Assembly: GCF_024189295.1 (NCBI RefSeq)
Contig: NZ_JAIZEN010000006.1
Location: 124,001 to 188,000 of the forward strand
Direction of reading: 5' to 3'
DNA length: 64,000 nt
DNA from: Halobacillus sp. A1
GTDB lineage: Bacteria; Bacillota; Bacilli; Bacillales; Halobacillaceae
The position numbers and the translations under genes are program-made. A model generated the notes under the pieces. That model worked only from the letters and a program-made list of their open reading frames with translations. It was not told where the DNA came from and did not search any database. Below, piece after piece: positions 27,469 through 37,575 of this stretch (position 1 is its first letter; each line of letters starts with the position of its first letter).

Positions 27469-28878
27469 TTAATTATTCTCTTCCCAATTATAATAATCTA
27501 CTACACCTAATGAAATAGCTCTTGCAGCTGCTTCACGGTATTGAGTTTGCTTAAGTTTGTCTGCATCACCTTTATTTGTTAAAAAGCCGATTTCCGTTAG
27601 CGCTGAAGGTAATGAAGTAGCTTTGATCACACGATACCCTGCTTCTTTCACACCACGGTTAGTCATGTCCATTTCTTTTACAAGTCTTTCATTTATAAAC
27701 TGAGATAACTTTAGGCTGCTATATGCACGATTGGATAATCCTGCTGAAGAATAAAACGTCTCGACACCCTTAGCGCTTTCGCTAGCAGCAGCATTGGCAT
27801 GAATACTGACGAAAGCATCCGCTTTATTACTTGTAGCTAATTTAACTCGATTATCTAATGTATGATAAATATCTCTGGTTCTCGTCATGAATACATCAAG
27901 TCCTGCATCCTCTAAATACTCTTCAGCGATTTCCCCTACATCTAAAACTACTTCTTTTTCTACTAGACCATTCGCCGATGCTCCAGGATCATTACCGCCG
28001 TGACCAGGGTCTAGTGCAATAACATGGGATGACCTTGGTTTGTCGATCAGGTAGGACATGGAAACCCAGCCTTCTACGTTACCTTTGGTAACATATGCCC
28101 AATTTCCTTCTTTCTTGTAGACAGATACAGCACTGGCAGTAGATAGAGTGCCTACTACACCGTTACTTGTACCCGGACCTGAACGAACATTTAATGAGTC
28201 TGCTGTAACAACCTTCTCATCAATAACTTTCAAATCTTCTTGTTTCTCCTTATTATCGTCTTTAACTTGCTGACTTCTAAAATCAGGATTCATGCTTCTG
28301 GCAACGAGCAGCGAAAATTCTTCTCTGGAAATCTCTCGGTTTGGTTGGAACGTTCCGTCAGGATAACCCATTGTTACATTAGCAGAAGCAATGTCATTAA
28401 TATAAGTGTAAAAAAAGTTACTCTCAGAAACATCAGTAAACGACACATCTTGACTTCCGCTTAGAGGAAATGCTCTTGAAATCAGAACAGCCATTTCACC
28501 ACGAGTTATAGTATTATTTGGTTGAAATGTACCGTTAGGGTAACCATTGATGATCCCTTTATCAACTGATGAAGCTATGTATCCAGAACCATAATGTGAG
28601 GCATCTACATCATCAAAAACAGTATTTCTTTTTGTGTTGTTCAAGTCGAGAGCTCTACCGATCATAGCAGCAGCTTCTTGTCTCGTTACATGGTTCTTTG
28701 GTTTGAATGTGTTATCATCATATCCAAAAATAATTTCCTCATCAATCAAATAATTGATTTGTTCTTTATATTTGGAAGGAACCCCCTCTATTGAATTAGC
28801 GGAAACTGTACTTTGACTCTGTAAAAAACCACCAATCAAAACAATTACCCCAAACAACAAAATAAAAAACCTTTTCAT
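27469..28878 (-). CDS. SLH-anchored N-acetylmuramoyl-L-alanine amidase
   Basis: 469 residues: signal peptide 1-27, three SLH domains at about 30-78, 88-138 and 147-197, an SH3b domain 222-278 (LNVRSGPGTSNGVVGTL), and a zinc amidase_3 domain 285-465 with ALDPGHGGNDPGA (His293), GLVEKEV (Glu307), SIHANA (His360) and the catalytic TEIGFLTN near 430. It splits the MurNAc-L-Ala bond of peptidoglycan. SD AAGGAG precedes the ATG. It heads a unit with the subtilase gene and is divergent from the glucosaminidase gene. Confidence 0.94.
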   Translation of the reverse strand: MKRFFILLFGVIVLIGGFLQSQSTVSANSIEGVPSKYKEQINYLIDEEIIFGYDDNTFKPKNHVTRQEAAAMIGRALDLNNTKRNTVFDDVDASHYGSGYIASSVDKGIINGYPNGTFQPNNTITRGEMAVLISRAFPLSGSQDVSFTDVSESNFFYTYINDIASANVTMGYPDGTFQPNREISREEFSLLVARSMNPDFRSQQVKDDNKEKQEDLKVIDEKVVTADSLNVRSGPGTSNGVVGTLSTASAVSVYKKEGNWAYVTKGNVEGWVSMSYLIDKPRSSHVIALDPGHGGNDPGASANGLVEKEVVLDVGEIAEEYLEDAGLDVFMTRTRDIYHTLDNRVKLATSNKADAFVSIHANAAASESAKGVETFYSSAGLSNRAYSSLKLSQFINERLVKEMDMTNRGVKEAGYRVIKATSLPSALTEIGFLTNKGDADKLKQTQYREAAARAISLGVVDYYNWEENN

Positions 28879-29322
28879 TCATCCTACTCCTTTTTTAAAA
28901 TTGGCTTTGTACACACAAAGCTTATTATTGTATTTTGTTAATTCTTCAACTCTTTTACATTTGCAGCTAGCTCATCACTCTCCAGTCCACTATAAGATTA
29001 CTATTCAGAATAGAAATGAGAGAAAATGTCGACTAATTAGAAATTTTAGCTTTTATTGTAATAATATGTATGTAAGTCCCCCATCCAACAATTATTATAT
29101 CGTCAAACCCGGGAAAATTTTTATCCTACAAAAGAACTAACTTATTATAATGAACATTTCATCACTATATTTCTTAAGTGTTCATTTATTGGGAATCCAT
29201 GGTGGAAATCCGTGTAGTTTAAATTTTACTATATTACAAAACATTACAATATTAGCTATTAATCTCCTTAATTTTTTGATAGATTAATAGAGTACTTAAT
29301 TTTCAAGGGGGAAATATACTAA
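28879..29322. other. Divergent promoter region of two SLH autolysin genes
   Basis: 444 bp, very AT-rich, no credible gene. It must contain promoters for the amidase (minus) and glucosaminidase (plus) genes; their SDs, AAGGAG and AAGGGGG, are clear. An AAAGAAC half-site like those bound by SinR occurs at about 29131, without a second arm, so it carries little weight. Confidence 0.5.
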
Positions 29323-31239
29323 ATGAAAAAAGCTATGATTCTATTTGTAGGTCTTATGACGCTAATGGCAGTTTTGTCACCGACTAGTTTGGCAAAAGAT
29401 GACATTACTGACACTCCTTTTGAGGAAGAAATGAGAACATTGATTGATAAAAACATAATGGCAGGATATACAGATGGTACATATAGACCAAAAAATTCAG
29501 TGACGCGTGCTGAATTTACCGCTTTCTTAGTTCGCGCATTAGATGTCGAACTAAAAGAAGATGAATATCCGGATAAACAATTCAATGATGTTACTTCAAA
29601 TCAATGGCATCATACATACGTAATGTCCGCCTATAACCAGGGCATCGTCGATGGCTATCCTGGAGGCGACTTTAAGCCGAATAATGTCATCTCTCGTCAA
29701 GATATGGCGCTGATGATGATGAACGCTGCTGAATCTGAAGGTTTGGTCAGTGAAAGGTTACCGATCGATGAATTTAAGGATAGTGATCAGATCAACCACT
29801 ATGCTGTTGAGGCCGTAGAAAGATTAACATACTTAGAAATCATAAATGGTAAAAAGCATAAGGATAATAGTCTTTCTTTTGCACCCAACGATAAAACGTC
29901 ACGTGGGGAAACCGCAGCGGTTATCTCCAGATTACTCGACCAATTATACCCTCCAGAAAATTTGAATTATTCCGTAATTTCTCTTGATCCTGATGGGGAC
30001 CACGTGAGAAAAGGCGAATATGAAACGTATGATCAGGCTGTAAACCGTGCAGCCGGCAGCCAGGTAGTACTGGAAGGTAATAACGTCGTTTGGATAAAAG
30101 AAGGGATGGCTGCTTCTAATAAATTCGCCACACTTTATGACAACCAAAACTTGACGTCCGATATTACTTATGTAACTTCTGGAGTAGAGATGGAAATTAT
30201 TGAAATTTCAGAGGACTGGGTGAAGGTCAAAGTAGCTGATACTGCCGGATACGTAGATCCATCCGTCGTCAATTTAACACCTACTCATATGATAAAAGAT
30301 CGTTCACATTATAAAGTAGAAAATGGCAGTCTTGTACATTATTTATATAATTCTATTAATGACACAACCACTGAGTACACTTATGGAGCTGCTCCAAACT
30401 TTATGGAAACTGGTAAGAAGTATTATAGTTTAAATGGTAATACGTTCTACAAGACAAATGGAGATAAAGCTGGGGAAGCTTATCAATATTTTAATAGAAT
30501 GCCGCTTTATACGGAAACGAATTATACTGCAGAACAGTTAGATGAGTATGTTAAAAGTGAAAAGCCTAATAGCCCGTTAGTTGGAACGGGGGAATCTTTT
30601 AAAAAGGCTGAGAAAGAATATGGGACAAACGCTCTATACTTACTGGCACACGCTATTCATGAAAGTAACTGGGGACAAAGCGAAATTGCTGAAGGTAAAA
30701 ACAATTTGTTCGGGATAGGCGCAGTGGACAGTAACCCTTATGAAAATGCAAAAGAATATACTGATTTTGAATCTGGTATATTAGAAGCCGCTTCAGATTT
30801 CATCGTACCTGGATATTTCAATGAAGAAGACTACCGTTTTAATGGAGCTCAACTCGGAAACAAAAGTACAGGGATGAATGTAAAATACGCTTCTGACGCT
30901 TATTGGGGTCAGAAAATTGCCGGACACATGTACAGAGCTGATCAGTATTTGAGTAATAAGTCGGACAGTTCACCGGAAAATGGTCAAAATGATTTAGCCC
31001 AAACGGTTACAACAAATATAAACGTACGTAATGAAGCAAGTACTGATGGTGATCCACTCTATCAATTGCCTAAAGCTAATGAAACAGTAGAAATCATTGA
31101 GGAAGTCGATGCCAGAGGGACATGGTACGAGATTACTCCAAAAAACATTTTAGAAAATGATTATGAGAAAGCTTTCGTATACAGTGACGGGTACTCTTCA
31201 TACGGAACAAGTCTTGAAAAATTACCAATTGCTGAATAA
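29323..31239 (+). CDS. SLH-anchored endo-beta-N-acetylglucosaminidase
   Basis: 638 residues: signal peptide 1-25, three SLH domains about 30-75, 86-135 and 150-208, an SH3-like stretch around 265-330, glucosaminidase domain about 430-550 with the catalytic-glutamate segment HAIHESNWGQSEIA and NNLFGIGAVD, and a C-terminal SH3 domain about 565-630 (NINVRNEAST). It cuts the glycan strands of peptidoglycan. SD AAGGGGG precedes ATG 29323, and it has its own terminator. With the amidase and NlpC/P60 proteins it completes a set of wall-bound autolysins. Confidence 0.93.
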   Translation: MKKAMILFVGLMTLMAVLSPTSLAKDDITDTPFEEEMRTLIDKNIMAGYTDGTYRPKNSVTRAEFTAFLVRALDVELKEDEYPDKQFNDVTSNQWHHTYVMSAYNQGIVDGYPGGDFKPNNVISRQDMALMMMNAAESEGLVSERLPIDEFKDSDQINHYAVEAVERLTYLEIINGKKHKDNSLSFAPNDKTSRGETAAVISRLLDQLYPPENLNYSVISLDPDGDHVRKGEYETYDQAVNRAAGSQVVLEGNNVVWIKEGMAASNKFATLYDNQNLTSDITYVTSGVEMEIIEISEDWVKVKVADTAGYVDPSVVNLTPTHMIKDRSHYKVENGSLVHYLYNSINDTTTEYTYGAAPNFMETGKKYYSLNGNTFYKTNGDKAGEAYQYFNRMPLYTETNYTAEQLDEYVKSEKPNSPLVGTGESFKKAEKEYGTNALYLLAHAIHESNWGQSEIAEGKNNLFGIGAVDSNPYENAKEYTDFESGILEAASDFIVPGYFNEEDYRFNGAQLGNKSTGMNVKYASDAYWGQKIAGHMYRADQYLSNKSDSSPENGQNDLAQTVTTNINVRNEASTDGDPLYQLPKANETVEIIEEVDARGTWYEITPKNILENDYEKAFVYSDGYSSYGTSLEKLPIAE

Positions 31240-31257
31240 GTCCTATTATGTCGAATT

Positions 31258-31291
31258 AAGGCGGCAACATCTAACATGTTGCCGCCTTTTT
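31258..31291 (+). terminator. Terminator after glucosaminidase gene
   Basis: AAGGCGGCAACAT, short loop, ATGTTGCCGCCTTTTT. Confidence 0.93.
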
Positions 31292-31344
31292 ATGTTATAT
31301 TATGTAGAGCATGAATGTGTATATTAAAGGAGTCACTTTACAAT

Positions 31345-32076
31345 ATGAAGCACGTAAATATCTTGGGTATCCCGTTTTCGATCATAAACCATGACTATTT
31401 GATAAAGAGCCTGAGCCAACATGTACAATCGGCAGAAAAATCTTTTGTCATTACCGCAAACCCTGAAATCGTAATGCAAGCTAACGAACATCATGAATAC
31501 AAGAATCATTTACTTCGTGCTTCATACATAACTGCTGATGGAATCGGTATTGTCAAAGCCTCAAAGATCTTAAAGAACCCTCTTCCAGAGAGAGTGACAG
31601 GCTATGATGTTATGATGGATATGCTTCAATTATCCTGTGATCATCAGTACAGCATTTATTTATTAGGCGCTGATAAAGAAACCTTGCTATCTACTAAAAA
31701 TAATATAGAAAAACAATTTCCTTCTATTCGGATTGCCGGCCAACATGACGGCTATTTTGATTGGAATAATAATAGAATTGCTGAAGACATTCACGAGAAA
31801 AAGCCTGACATCGTATTCGTAGCACTTGGGGCTCCAAAACAAGAAACTTGGATCTCTCAACATATCGATCAGTTCACTAAAGGGGTATTCATTTGTGTGG
31901 GAGGCAGCTTTGACGTTATTTCAGGGAATGTAAAGCGCGCTCCACTAAGCTGGCAGAATATTAATCTTGAATGGCTTTACCGTCTTTTAAAACAGCCGCG
32001 CCGCTGGAGAAGAATGCTTGCGCTCCCTCGCTTCAGCTACCGTATCATTAAACAAAGAGTGAAAAATTCTTTATGA
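31345..32076 (+). CDS. WecG/TagA/CpsF family (GT26) glycosyltransferase
   Basis: 243 residues beginning MKHVNILGIPFSII. GT26 signatures: SFVITANPEIVMQA, ITADGIGIVKASKIL, ERVTGYDVM, DIVFVALGAPKQETWI and CVGGSFDVISGNVKRAPLSWQ. In the family TagA adds ManNAc to lipid-linked GlcNAc; here it probably extends the secondary wall polymer begun by a TagO-type enzyme. The ATG at 31345 matches the family N-terminus; the frame is open to an ATG at 31315. It overlaps the next gene by 4 bp (ATGA), forming a three-gene unit with the flippase and csaB. Confidence 0.92.
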   Translation: MKHVNILGIPFSIINHDYLIKSLSQHVQSAEKSFVITANPEIVMQANEHHEYKNHLLRASYITADGIGIVKASKILKNPLPERVTGYDVMMDMLQLSCDHQYSIYLLGADKETLLSTKNNIEKQFPSIRIAGQHDGYFDWNNNRIAEDIHEKKPDIVFVALGAPKQETWISQHIDQFTKGVFICVGGSFDVISGNVKRAPLSWQNINLEWLYRLLKQPRRWRRMLALPRFSYRIIKQRVKNSL

Positions 32077-33635
32077 GCAAATCAAATTTAATAAAAAGTA
32101 CTTTCATTCTATCAATCGCTGCCCTGTTATCTAAAATATTGGGCAGTGTTTTTAGAATTCCACTGCAAAATATTGCTGGAGACCAGGTTCTCGGTATTTT
32201 CACTCTTGTTTACCCCGTATATATGGTCGCCCTTATCTTATCTGTAGCAGGTATCCCTATTGCAATTTCTAAAATGATTGCCGAAGCGAAATCAAATAAA
32301 AATTTGGAGGCTGTCGGTGAAATTAAACGTACAGCTCATATATTAGGATTACTGTTTGGAATTGCAAGTTTTACAATATTGTATATTTTTTCTGAACCAT
32401 TATCTGTAATCATGGGTGATTCTTCCACTGAAACAGCTTTAATTATAGTTGCTTCTTCCCTCCTGTTTGCGCCATATATGGCTGTTTACAGAGGATATTT
32501 CCAAGGGTTTGATGATATGAAACCAACGGCTGTTTCACAAGTGCTAGAACAATTATTCAGAGTGAGCGTCATTATAGGAGCTGCCTTGCTTTTTACAGCA
32601 AATGATTTTTCAGAAGATATCGTAGCTGGTGGTGTAATGAGTGGATCTGTAATAGGGGTTATTGCTTCTCTTTTGTATCTTCAATACACCTATAAAAAAT
32701 CTGATCTTCCAAAATCCAGCCCTAAAAAATATCAGCTCCGTTCGTTTATCTTGTGGAGCAAAAGAATTCTGAAAGTATCTATACCGGTAGCCATTGGCAG
32801 TATTACTATGGCTTTATTGAATGCGATTGATTCCTTGACGATCCCGCTGGCTCTTCACTCCCAAAGTGATGGTTCGACGATCAACTTGACCTACTTATAC
32901 GGAGTCTATGGCAGGGGGCTTGCGCTAGTGCAAATCACCACTGTATTTGCCACCTCCATAGTTTTGCCGCTTATTCCATTACTAACTAAAAAAATTGCAG
33001 AAAAAAAGCATTCTGAGACCAGGGAATTAATAGAAAAGTCGAACTACCTCACCCACCTCATTTCTTGGCCTGCTGCTTTTGGTTTGCTTGCATTGACTCT
33101 TCCTTTGAATCTGGCACTATTTACTAATTTAGAAGGAAGCAGTATGTTAGCGGTCATCGGATTCAGTTCAGCATTCACATCACTGGCACTTGTCGGCACG
33201 GGGATCATGCAGGGAATCAATCTGAATAAGACAGCTGCTTTCATAGTGGTGACTGGTGTAACATTGAAGGCGTTACTCAACATAGTTTTTATAAATTTTT
33301 ACGGAATACTTGGGGCTGCAATATCAACTCTCATCATTTATATATTATTAGTGGCAGTAAACACAATATTCATACGAAGAACAGTATCATACAACCTTTT
33401 CCCACGCGAATTACCAAGAATTATACTTGCTGCTGCAATAATGGGTATGATTGCAGCACTTCCTTCTTTGTGGCTGAACTTCGAACATTGGTCACGGGCA
33501 ATGAATCTACTGTATGTATTCTTAGTTATAATAGCAGGTGCGCTTGTTTACTTCTTACAACTTTTCTTAATGAAAGTTATTAATAGAAAGAGCCTTGCAA
33601 ACTTGCCTTTTATCGGGAAGCGTTGGAAAATATAA
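32073..33635 (+). CDS. Polysaccharide flippase, MOP superfamily (Wzx/SpoVB-like)
   Basis: 520 residues with about 14 membrane helices. N-terminal STFILSIAALLSKILGSVFRIPLQNI and YRGYFQGFDDMKPTAVSQVLEQLFRV are typical of the SpoVB/YtgP branch of polysaccharide exporters. Placed between tagA-like and csaB genes, it is likely to flip the lipid-linked, pyruvylated wall-polymer unit across the membrane. Start ATG overlaps the upstream stop. Confidence 0.9.
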   Translation: MSKSNLIKSTFILSIAALLSKILGSVFRIPLQNIAGDQVLGIFTLVYPVYMVALILSVAGIPIAISKMIAEAKSNKNLEAVGEIKRTAHILGLLFGIASFTILYIFSEPLSVIMGDSSTETALIIVASSLLFAPYMAVYRGYFQGFDDMKPTAVSQVLEQLFRVSVIIGAALLFTANDFSEDIVAGGVMSGSVIGVIASLLYLQYTYKKSDLPKSSPKKYQLRSFILWSKRILKVSIPVAIGSITMALLNAIDSLTIPLALHSQSDGSTINLTYLYGVYGRGLALVQITTVFATSIVLPLIPLLTKKIAEKKHSETRELIEKSNYLTHLISWPAAFGLLALTLPLNLALFTNLEGSSMLAVIGFSSAFTSLALVGTGIMQGINLNKTAAFIVVTGVTLKALLNIVFINFYGILGAAISTLIIYILLVAVNTIFIRRTVSYNLFPRELPRIILAAAIMGMIAALPSLWLNFEHWSRAMNLLYVFLVIIAGALVYFLQLFLMKVINRKSLANLPFIGKRWKI

Positions 33636-33649
33636 AGCGAGGTCCTACT

Positions 33650-34720
33650 ATGCAGATCATTTTGTCCGGATATTTCGGTTTTCAAAATACAGGAGATGAA
33701 GCTATCCTTTATTCCATGATTCAGCAAATCCGTCTGGAAGACCCTTCTATCAAAATCACGGTATTGTCCAACGATCCAGCCCATACGAGAGATACGTACG
33801 ATGTTTATGCCGTTAACCGATGGAGCTTGAAAGAAGTCATTAAGGTCATAAAAAGATCAGATGGGTTAATCAGTGGCGGAGGCAGTTTACTACAGGACGT
33901 TACCGGAGTGAAATCGGTCATCTATTACACTGGTGTCATTGGGATAGCCAAGCTTCTACAAAAACCTGTCATCATCTATTCCCAGGGGATCGGGCCACTT
34001 AATGGTAAAATAGCAAAAAAACTGACTGAATTTACAATGAATAAAGTTGATCACCTTACCGTAAGAGATAGGGATTCTAAACAGCTCCTTACCAAAATGG
34101 GGATCCGGAAAAATATCGAAGTGGTACCAGACAGTGTCATGGGACTGGACGACTCTCTTACCGAAAGCGGCAGAGAAAAAGACAACTCCGTCATTATCGT
34201 ATGTGTACGCCCGTGGCCATCAACACAGCCTTACCAACAAAAATTCGCTCATGGATTAGATTTATTGGCTCATCAGGGCTTTGAAATTGTATTTCTGCCC
34301 ATGCATGGCGAGGAGGATGCCATGTGTTCTCAAAACATACAGTCACTTATGAAGGAAAAATCCGATATTCTATCTCAAGACCTATCACTGAACGAAAAAA
34401 TAAACATTATCACCTCTTCTAGATTCCTTATCGGAATGAGGCTGCACTCCCTGATTTTTTCTGCAATTTCTAATACCCCCTTTGTTGCGGTTTCTTATGA
34501 TCCAAAAATTGATTCATTCGTTGAACTTATGGATCAAAAAGTATTAGGTCACGTAAATGATGATTCTTGGACTGGTGAAGACATTGCCGAGGACATCTTC
34601 CGCCTTAAAGGAAACTATCAAAAAGTACAGAGGCAACTCCAAACCATCATATGCGAACTTAGAAACGAGTCCAGAATAGCCGTGAAACACATGCTATCTG
34701 TTATCAAACAACTGAAATAA
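33650..34720 (+). CDS. csaB: Polysaccharide pyruvyl transferase CsaB
   Basis: 356 residues from ATG 33650 (SD CGAGG). Starts MQIILSGYFGFQNTGDEAIL, the CsaB N-terminal signature, followed by GLISGGGSLLQDVTG, YSQGIGPL and MRLHSLIFSAISNTPFVAVSYDPKI. CsaB transfers pyruvate from phosphoenolpyruvate to ManNAc of the secondary wall polymer; the ketal is the ligand of SLH domains. This explains its placement beside five SLH proteins. Confidence 0.95.
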   Translation: MQIILSGYFGFQNTGDEAILYSMIQQIRLEDPSIKITVLSNDPAHTRDTYDVYAVNRWSLKEVIKVIKRSDGLISGGGSLLQDVTGVKSVIYYTGVIGIAKLLQKPVIIYSQGIGPLNGKIAKKLTEFTMNKVDHLTVRDRDSKQLLTKMGIRKNIEVVPDSVMGLDDSLTESGREKDNSVIIVCVRPWPSTQPYQQKFAHGLDLLAHQGFEIVFLPMHGEEDAMCSQNIQSLMKEKSDILSQDLSLNEKINIITSSRFLIGMRLHSLIFSAISNTPFVAVSYDPKIDSFVELMDQKVLGHVNDDSWTGEDIAEDIFRLKGNYQKVQRQLQTIICELRNESRIAVKHMLSVIKQLK

Positions 34721-34730
34721 ATACACCGCG

Positions 34731-34780
34731 AAAAAAGCATGGAACGAGCTCCTGCACTCAGGAGAGTCCCATGCTTTTTA
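34731..34780. terminator. Bidirectional terminator between csaB and ugd
   Basis: AAAAAGCATGG ... CCATGCTTTTT with an internal GCTCCTG/CAGGAG pairing; serves both converging genes. Confidence 0.9.
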
Positions 34781-34804
34781 AGTATTCGTATTTATACTGT
34801 TCTG

Positions 34805-36130
34805 TTATTTTTCTTCATCTTCCCTTACACCGATAGAAGGTCGTCCGATTGAGTGGTACTCTAATCCTGACTCCTTCACTTTTTCAAGGTTAAAGCAATT
34901 ACGCCCGTCAAATAACGCGGGATTCTTCAACTGCGACTTCAATTGTTCAAGAGGGTATTCTTTTATCTCTTGCCAATCCGTCATGATGATCGCAAAATCT
35001 TTGTCTTTCAATGTTTCGTCGATAGAATCTTTATAGATTGTGCCTCCAGGAAGAAATACCTTGGCGTTTTCCTCAGCGATAGGGTCGTAAGCATAAACCT
35101 CTGCCTCATTATCAACAAGTTCTCTAATTACTTTAATCGATGGTGCATCTCTCATATCATCTGTATTCGGTTTAAAAGCAAGTCCTAAAACCGCTACTTT
35201 TTTGTTGGAAAGATCCGGATAGAAATCTTTGATTTTATCAATGATGATACGCTGCTGCTTATCATTAGTTTCAATGACGCTATCCACTATCGACATATGA
35301 TAACCGACACTATGTCCAATTGACACTAGAGCATTCGTATCTTTAGGGAAACAGGAGCCTCCGTAACCCACACCCGCATTAAGGAATTTATCTCCGATCC
35401 GCTTATCCATTCCCATACCTTTGGAAACATTTTCAATGTTGGCCCCTAAACGCTCACACAAATTCCCCAGTTCATTGATGAAACTTATTTTCGTCGCTAA
35501 AAAAGCGTTGGAAGCGTACTTTATCATTTCAGCGCTTCGAAGGTCAGTCTCTAAAATAGGGAGCGTGAATGAAGAATAAACTTCTTTCACGCGATCTAAT
35601 GCTTCCTGCTCTTCTGAACCTATGACAATCCTGTCACCATAAAATGTGTCGTGGATGGCCGATCCTTCTCTAAGGAATTCAGGGTTTGACACTACGCTTA
35701 CCTTATGTGAATTAGATTTATGCTTTTCAATTATCTCTTTAACATATTCGTTGGTTCCTACAGGCACTGTACTTTTCGTTATCACAATCAGGTCATCCGT
35801 CATATGTTCCGCTATACTTTTACAAGCTTTTTTCAAGTATGTAAGTTCAGCAGATCCATCTTTTGACTGCGGCGTACCGACTGCAATGAAAACGATCTCT
35901 TTATCTTTCATCGCTACTTTGTAATCACTAGTGAAGGTAAGACGATTTTCATTAATGTTCTTGATCATCATATCTTCTAATCCGGGTTCAAAAATAGGCG
36001 AAATTCCTTTACGCATATTTTGAACTTTATTTTCATCAATATCCACGCAGGTTACATGGTGACCTACTTCCGTCAAGCATACACCAGTCACTAACCCAAC
36101 GTACCCCGTTCCAATAACAGAAATTTTCAT
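34805..36130 (-). CDS. UDP-glucose 6-dehydrogenase
   Basis: 441 residues from ATG 36130 (SD TAAGGTG): MKISVIGTGYVGLVTGVCL is the NAD-binding GxGxxG fold. Catalytic cysteine in GVGYGGSCFPKDTNAL (near residue 260), STVPVGT and LGLAFKPNTDDMRDAPS further support the family (Ugd/TuaD). It oxidises UDP-glucose to UDP-glucuronate for acidic polysaccharide. Encoded 15 bp downstream of galU, which supplies its substrate. Whether it is the tuaD orthologue cannot be told, as no tua operon is here. Confidence 0.95.
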   Translation of the reverse strand: MKISVIGTGYVGLVTGVCLTEVGHHVTCVDIDENKVQNMRKGISPIFEPGLEDMMIKNINENRLTFTSDYKVAMKDKEIVFIAVGTPQSKDGSAELTYLKKACKSIAEHMTDDLIVITKSTVPVGTNEYVKEIIEKHKSNSHKVSVVSNPEFLREGSAIHDTFYGDRIVIGSEEQEALDRVKEVYSSFTLPILETDLRSAEMIKYASNAFLATKISFINELGNLCERLGANIENVSKGMGMDKRIGDKFLNAGVGYGGSCFPKDTNALVSIGHSVGYHMSIVDSVIETNDKQQRIIIDKIKDFYPDLSNKKVAVLGLAFKPNTDDMRDAPSIKVIRELVDNEAEVYAYDPIAEENAKVFLPGGTIYKDSIDETLKDKDFAIIMTDWQEIKEYPLEQLKSQLKNPALFDGRNCFNLEKVKESGLEYHSIGRPSIGVREDEEK

Positions 36131-36145
36131 TAGTTTCACCTTACT

Positions 36146-37030
36146 TTACTGGTCTAGTTTTTCATATTTCGCTCTTAATAAGTTAACGACATCTTCTCTT
36201 AAATCTTCACGGTTCAATGCAAAATCAAGTGTAGCATCAATGAAGCCAAGTTTATTGCCTATATCATAACGACGGCCTTTGAAATTATAAGCGACTACTC
36301 TCTCACTTGTATTCAACTGCTTAATAGCATCAGTCAGCTGAATTTCATCACCACGCCCTGGCGGCAAGTCTTCAAGAATATTAAAAATTGCGGGTGTAAG
36401 TACGTAGCGCCCCATTATTGCTAGATTGGATGGAGCTTCCTCTTTAGAAGGTTTCTCCACCATATCTTGAATTTCAATTTGGTCATTCGATGGATCTTCG
36501 CCTGTTCGAGGAGCTACTACGCCGTAGCTGGACACAAGTTCTTCAGGCACTTCTTGCACACCTACAACCGAGCATTCCTGCTCTTCATACACATTCATTA
36601 ATTGTTTAAGACAAGGTTCGTCTGACTGGACGATATCATCCCCCAGTAAGATTGCAAAAGGCTCGTTCCCTATGAAACGGCTGGCACATGATATGGCATG
36701 GCCAAGTCCTTTTTGTTCTTTTTGACGAATATAATGTATATTGGCTAAGTTAGATATGTTTTGGACTTCCTCTAAAACATCATACTTTTCTTTTTCTATC
36801 AGCTTTTCTTCCAGTTCATATGATTTATCAAAGTGATCTTCAATCGCCCGCTTGCCGCGTCCTGAAACGATGATAATATCTTCAATACCAGATGCCACTG
36901 CTTCTTCTACGATATATTGTATCGTCGGTTTATCAACAATAGGGAGCATTTCTTTCGGTTGAGCTTTCGTTGCCGGCAGGAATCGGGTTCCAAGCCCTGC
37001 AGCAGGTATAATTGCCTTGCGTACTTTCAA
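36146..37030 (-). CDS. galU: UTP-glucose-1-phosphate uridylyltransferase (GalU/GtaB)
   Basis: About 294 residues. [20 protein letters not shown] is the nucleotide-binding start; [18 protein letters not shown] and LGDDIV follow. It makes UDP-glucose from glucose-1-phosphate, feeding Ugd downstream. Start choice: SD GGAG lies 9 bases before TTG 37030 (protein MKVRKAIIP, matching the usual length of about 292) and only 3 bases before ATG 37036. Confidence 0.95.
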   Translation of the reverse strand: MKVRKAIIPAAGLGTRFLPATKAQPKEMLPIVDKPTIQYIVEEAVASGIEDIIIVSGRGKRAIEDHFDKSYELEEKLIEKEKYDVLEEVQNISNLANIHYIRQKEQKGLGHAISCASRFIGNEPFAILLGDDIVQSDEPCLKQLMNVYEEQECSVVGVQEVPEELVSSYGVVAPRTGEDPSNDQIEIQDMVEKPSKEEAPSNLAIMGRYVLTPAIFNILEDLPPGRGDEIQLTDAIKQLNTSERVVAYNFKGRRYDIGNKLGFIDATLDFALNREDLREDVVNLLRAKYEKLDQ

Positions 37031-37095
37031 CTTCATCAACTCCATTCAGTTTGTAATTGTTCTAAAATTTAACATCCTTCGATAAAAAAGAAATT

Positions 37096-37575
37096 CTATG
37101 ATTTTTCAATAAAATCTTTAATCAATTGTATCATTTGTGTTTTTCCAGACTGAAATGGAGGAGGGTTAAATGAATCTACTTGATGTAACACGTCTTCAAG
37201 GTCGTCCCCTTTTCCCCAATTTAAAATATATCCTTGCTCAAGGAATACTTCGATCAATTCAAGTTGGTGATCGTCATTATGTTCTCCATATTCTTTAAGC
37301 CTTGCAGCTGCAATTACTTTTTTTCCTTTTTTTAATGCTGTTGTGACTGAGCCGGTTCCAGCATGTGTGATCACAAGATCGGCCTGGTCAAAAAGAGCGT
37401 CCATCTCATCGTACGTCACGAACGGCTTCAAGGTAAGTACATCACTTTCAAATGAGGTATTCCCATTTTGTACGACTATGTCTTCCTGTATGACGCCAGC
37501 TTTTTTCAGCCTTTCCACTTCCGCAAGCAGCCGTTTGAATTGTAATTCATGGGTACCTAAAACAACAAAAATCAA
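37096..37575 (-). CDS. Alg13/PssE-like glycosyltransferase catalytic subunit
   Basis: 159 residues: IFVVLGTHELQFKRLL at the start and VITHAGTGSVTTALKKGKKVI in the middle are the C-terminal, nucleotide-sugar-binding half of a GT28 enzyme. Such stand-alone halves pair with an Alg14/PssD-like membrane half, here the gene just upstream (4-bp overlap). Together they should add the second sugar to a lipid-linked repeat unit. Confidence 0.87.
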   Translation of the reverse strand: MIFVVLGTHELQFKRLLAEVERLKKAGVIQEDIVVQNGNTSFESDVLTLKPFVTYDEMDALFDQADLVITHAGTGSVTTALKKGKKVIAAARLKEYGEHNDDHQLELIEVFLEQGYILNWGKGDDLEDVLHQVDSFNPPPFQSGKTQMIQLIKDFIEKS

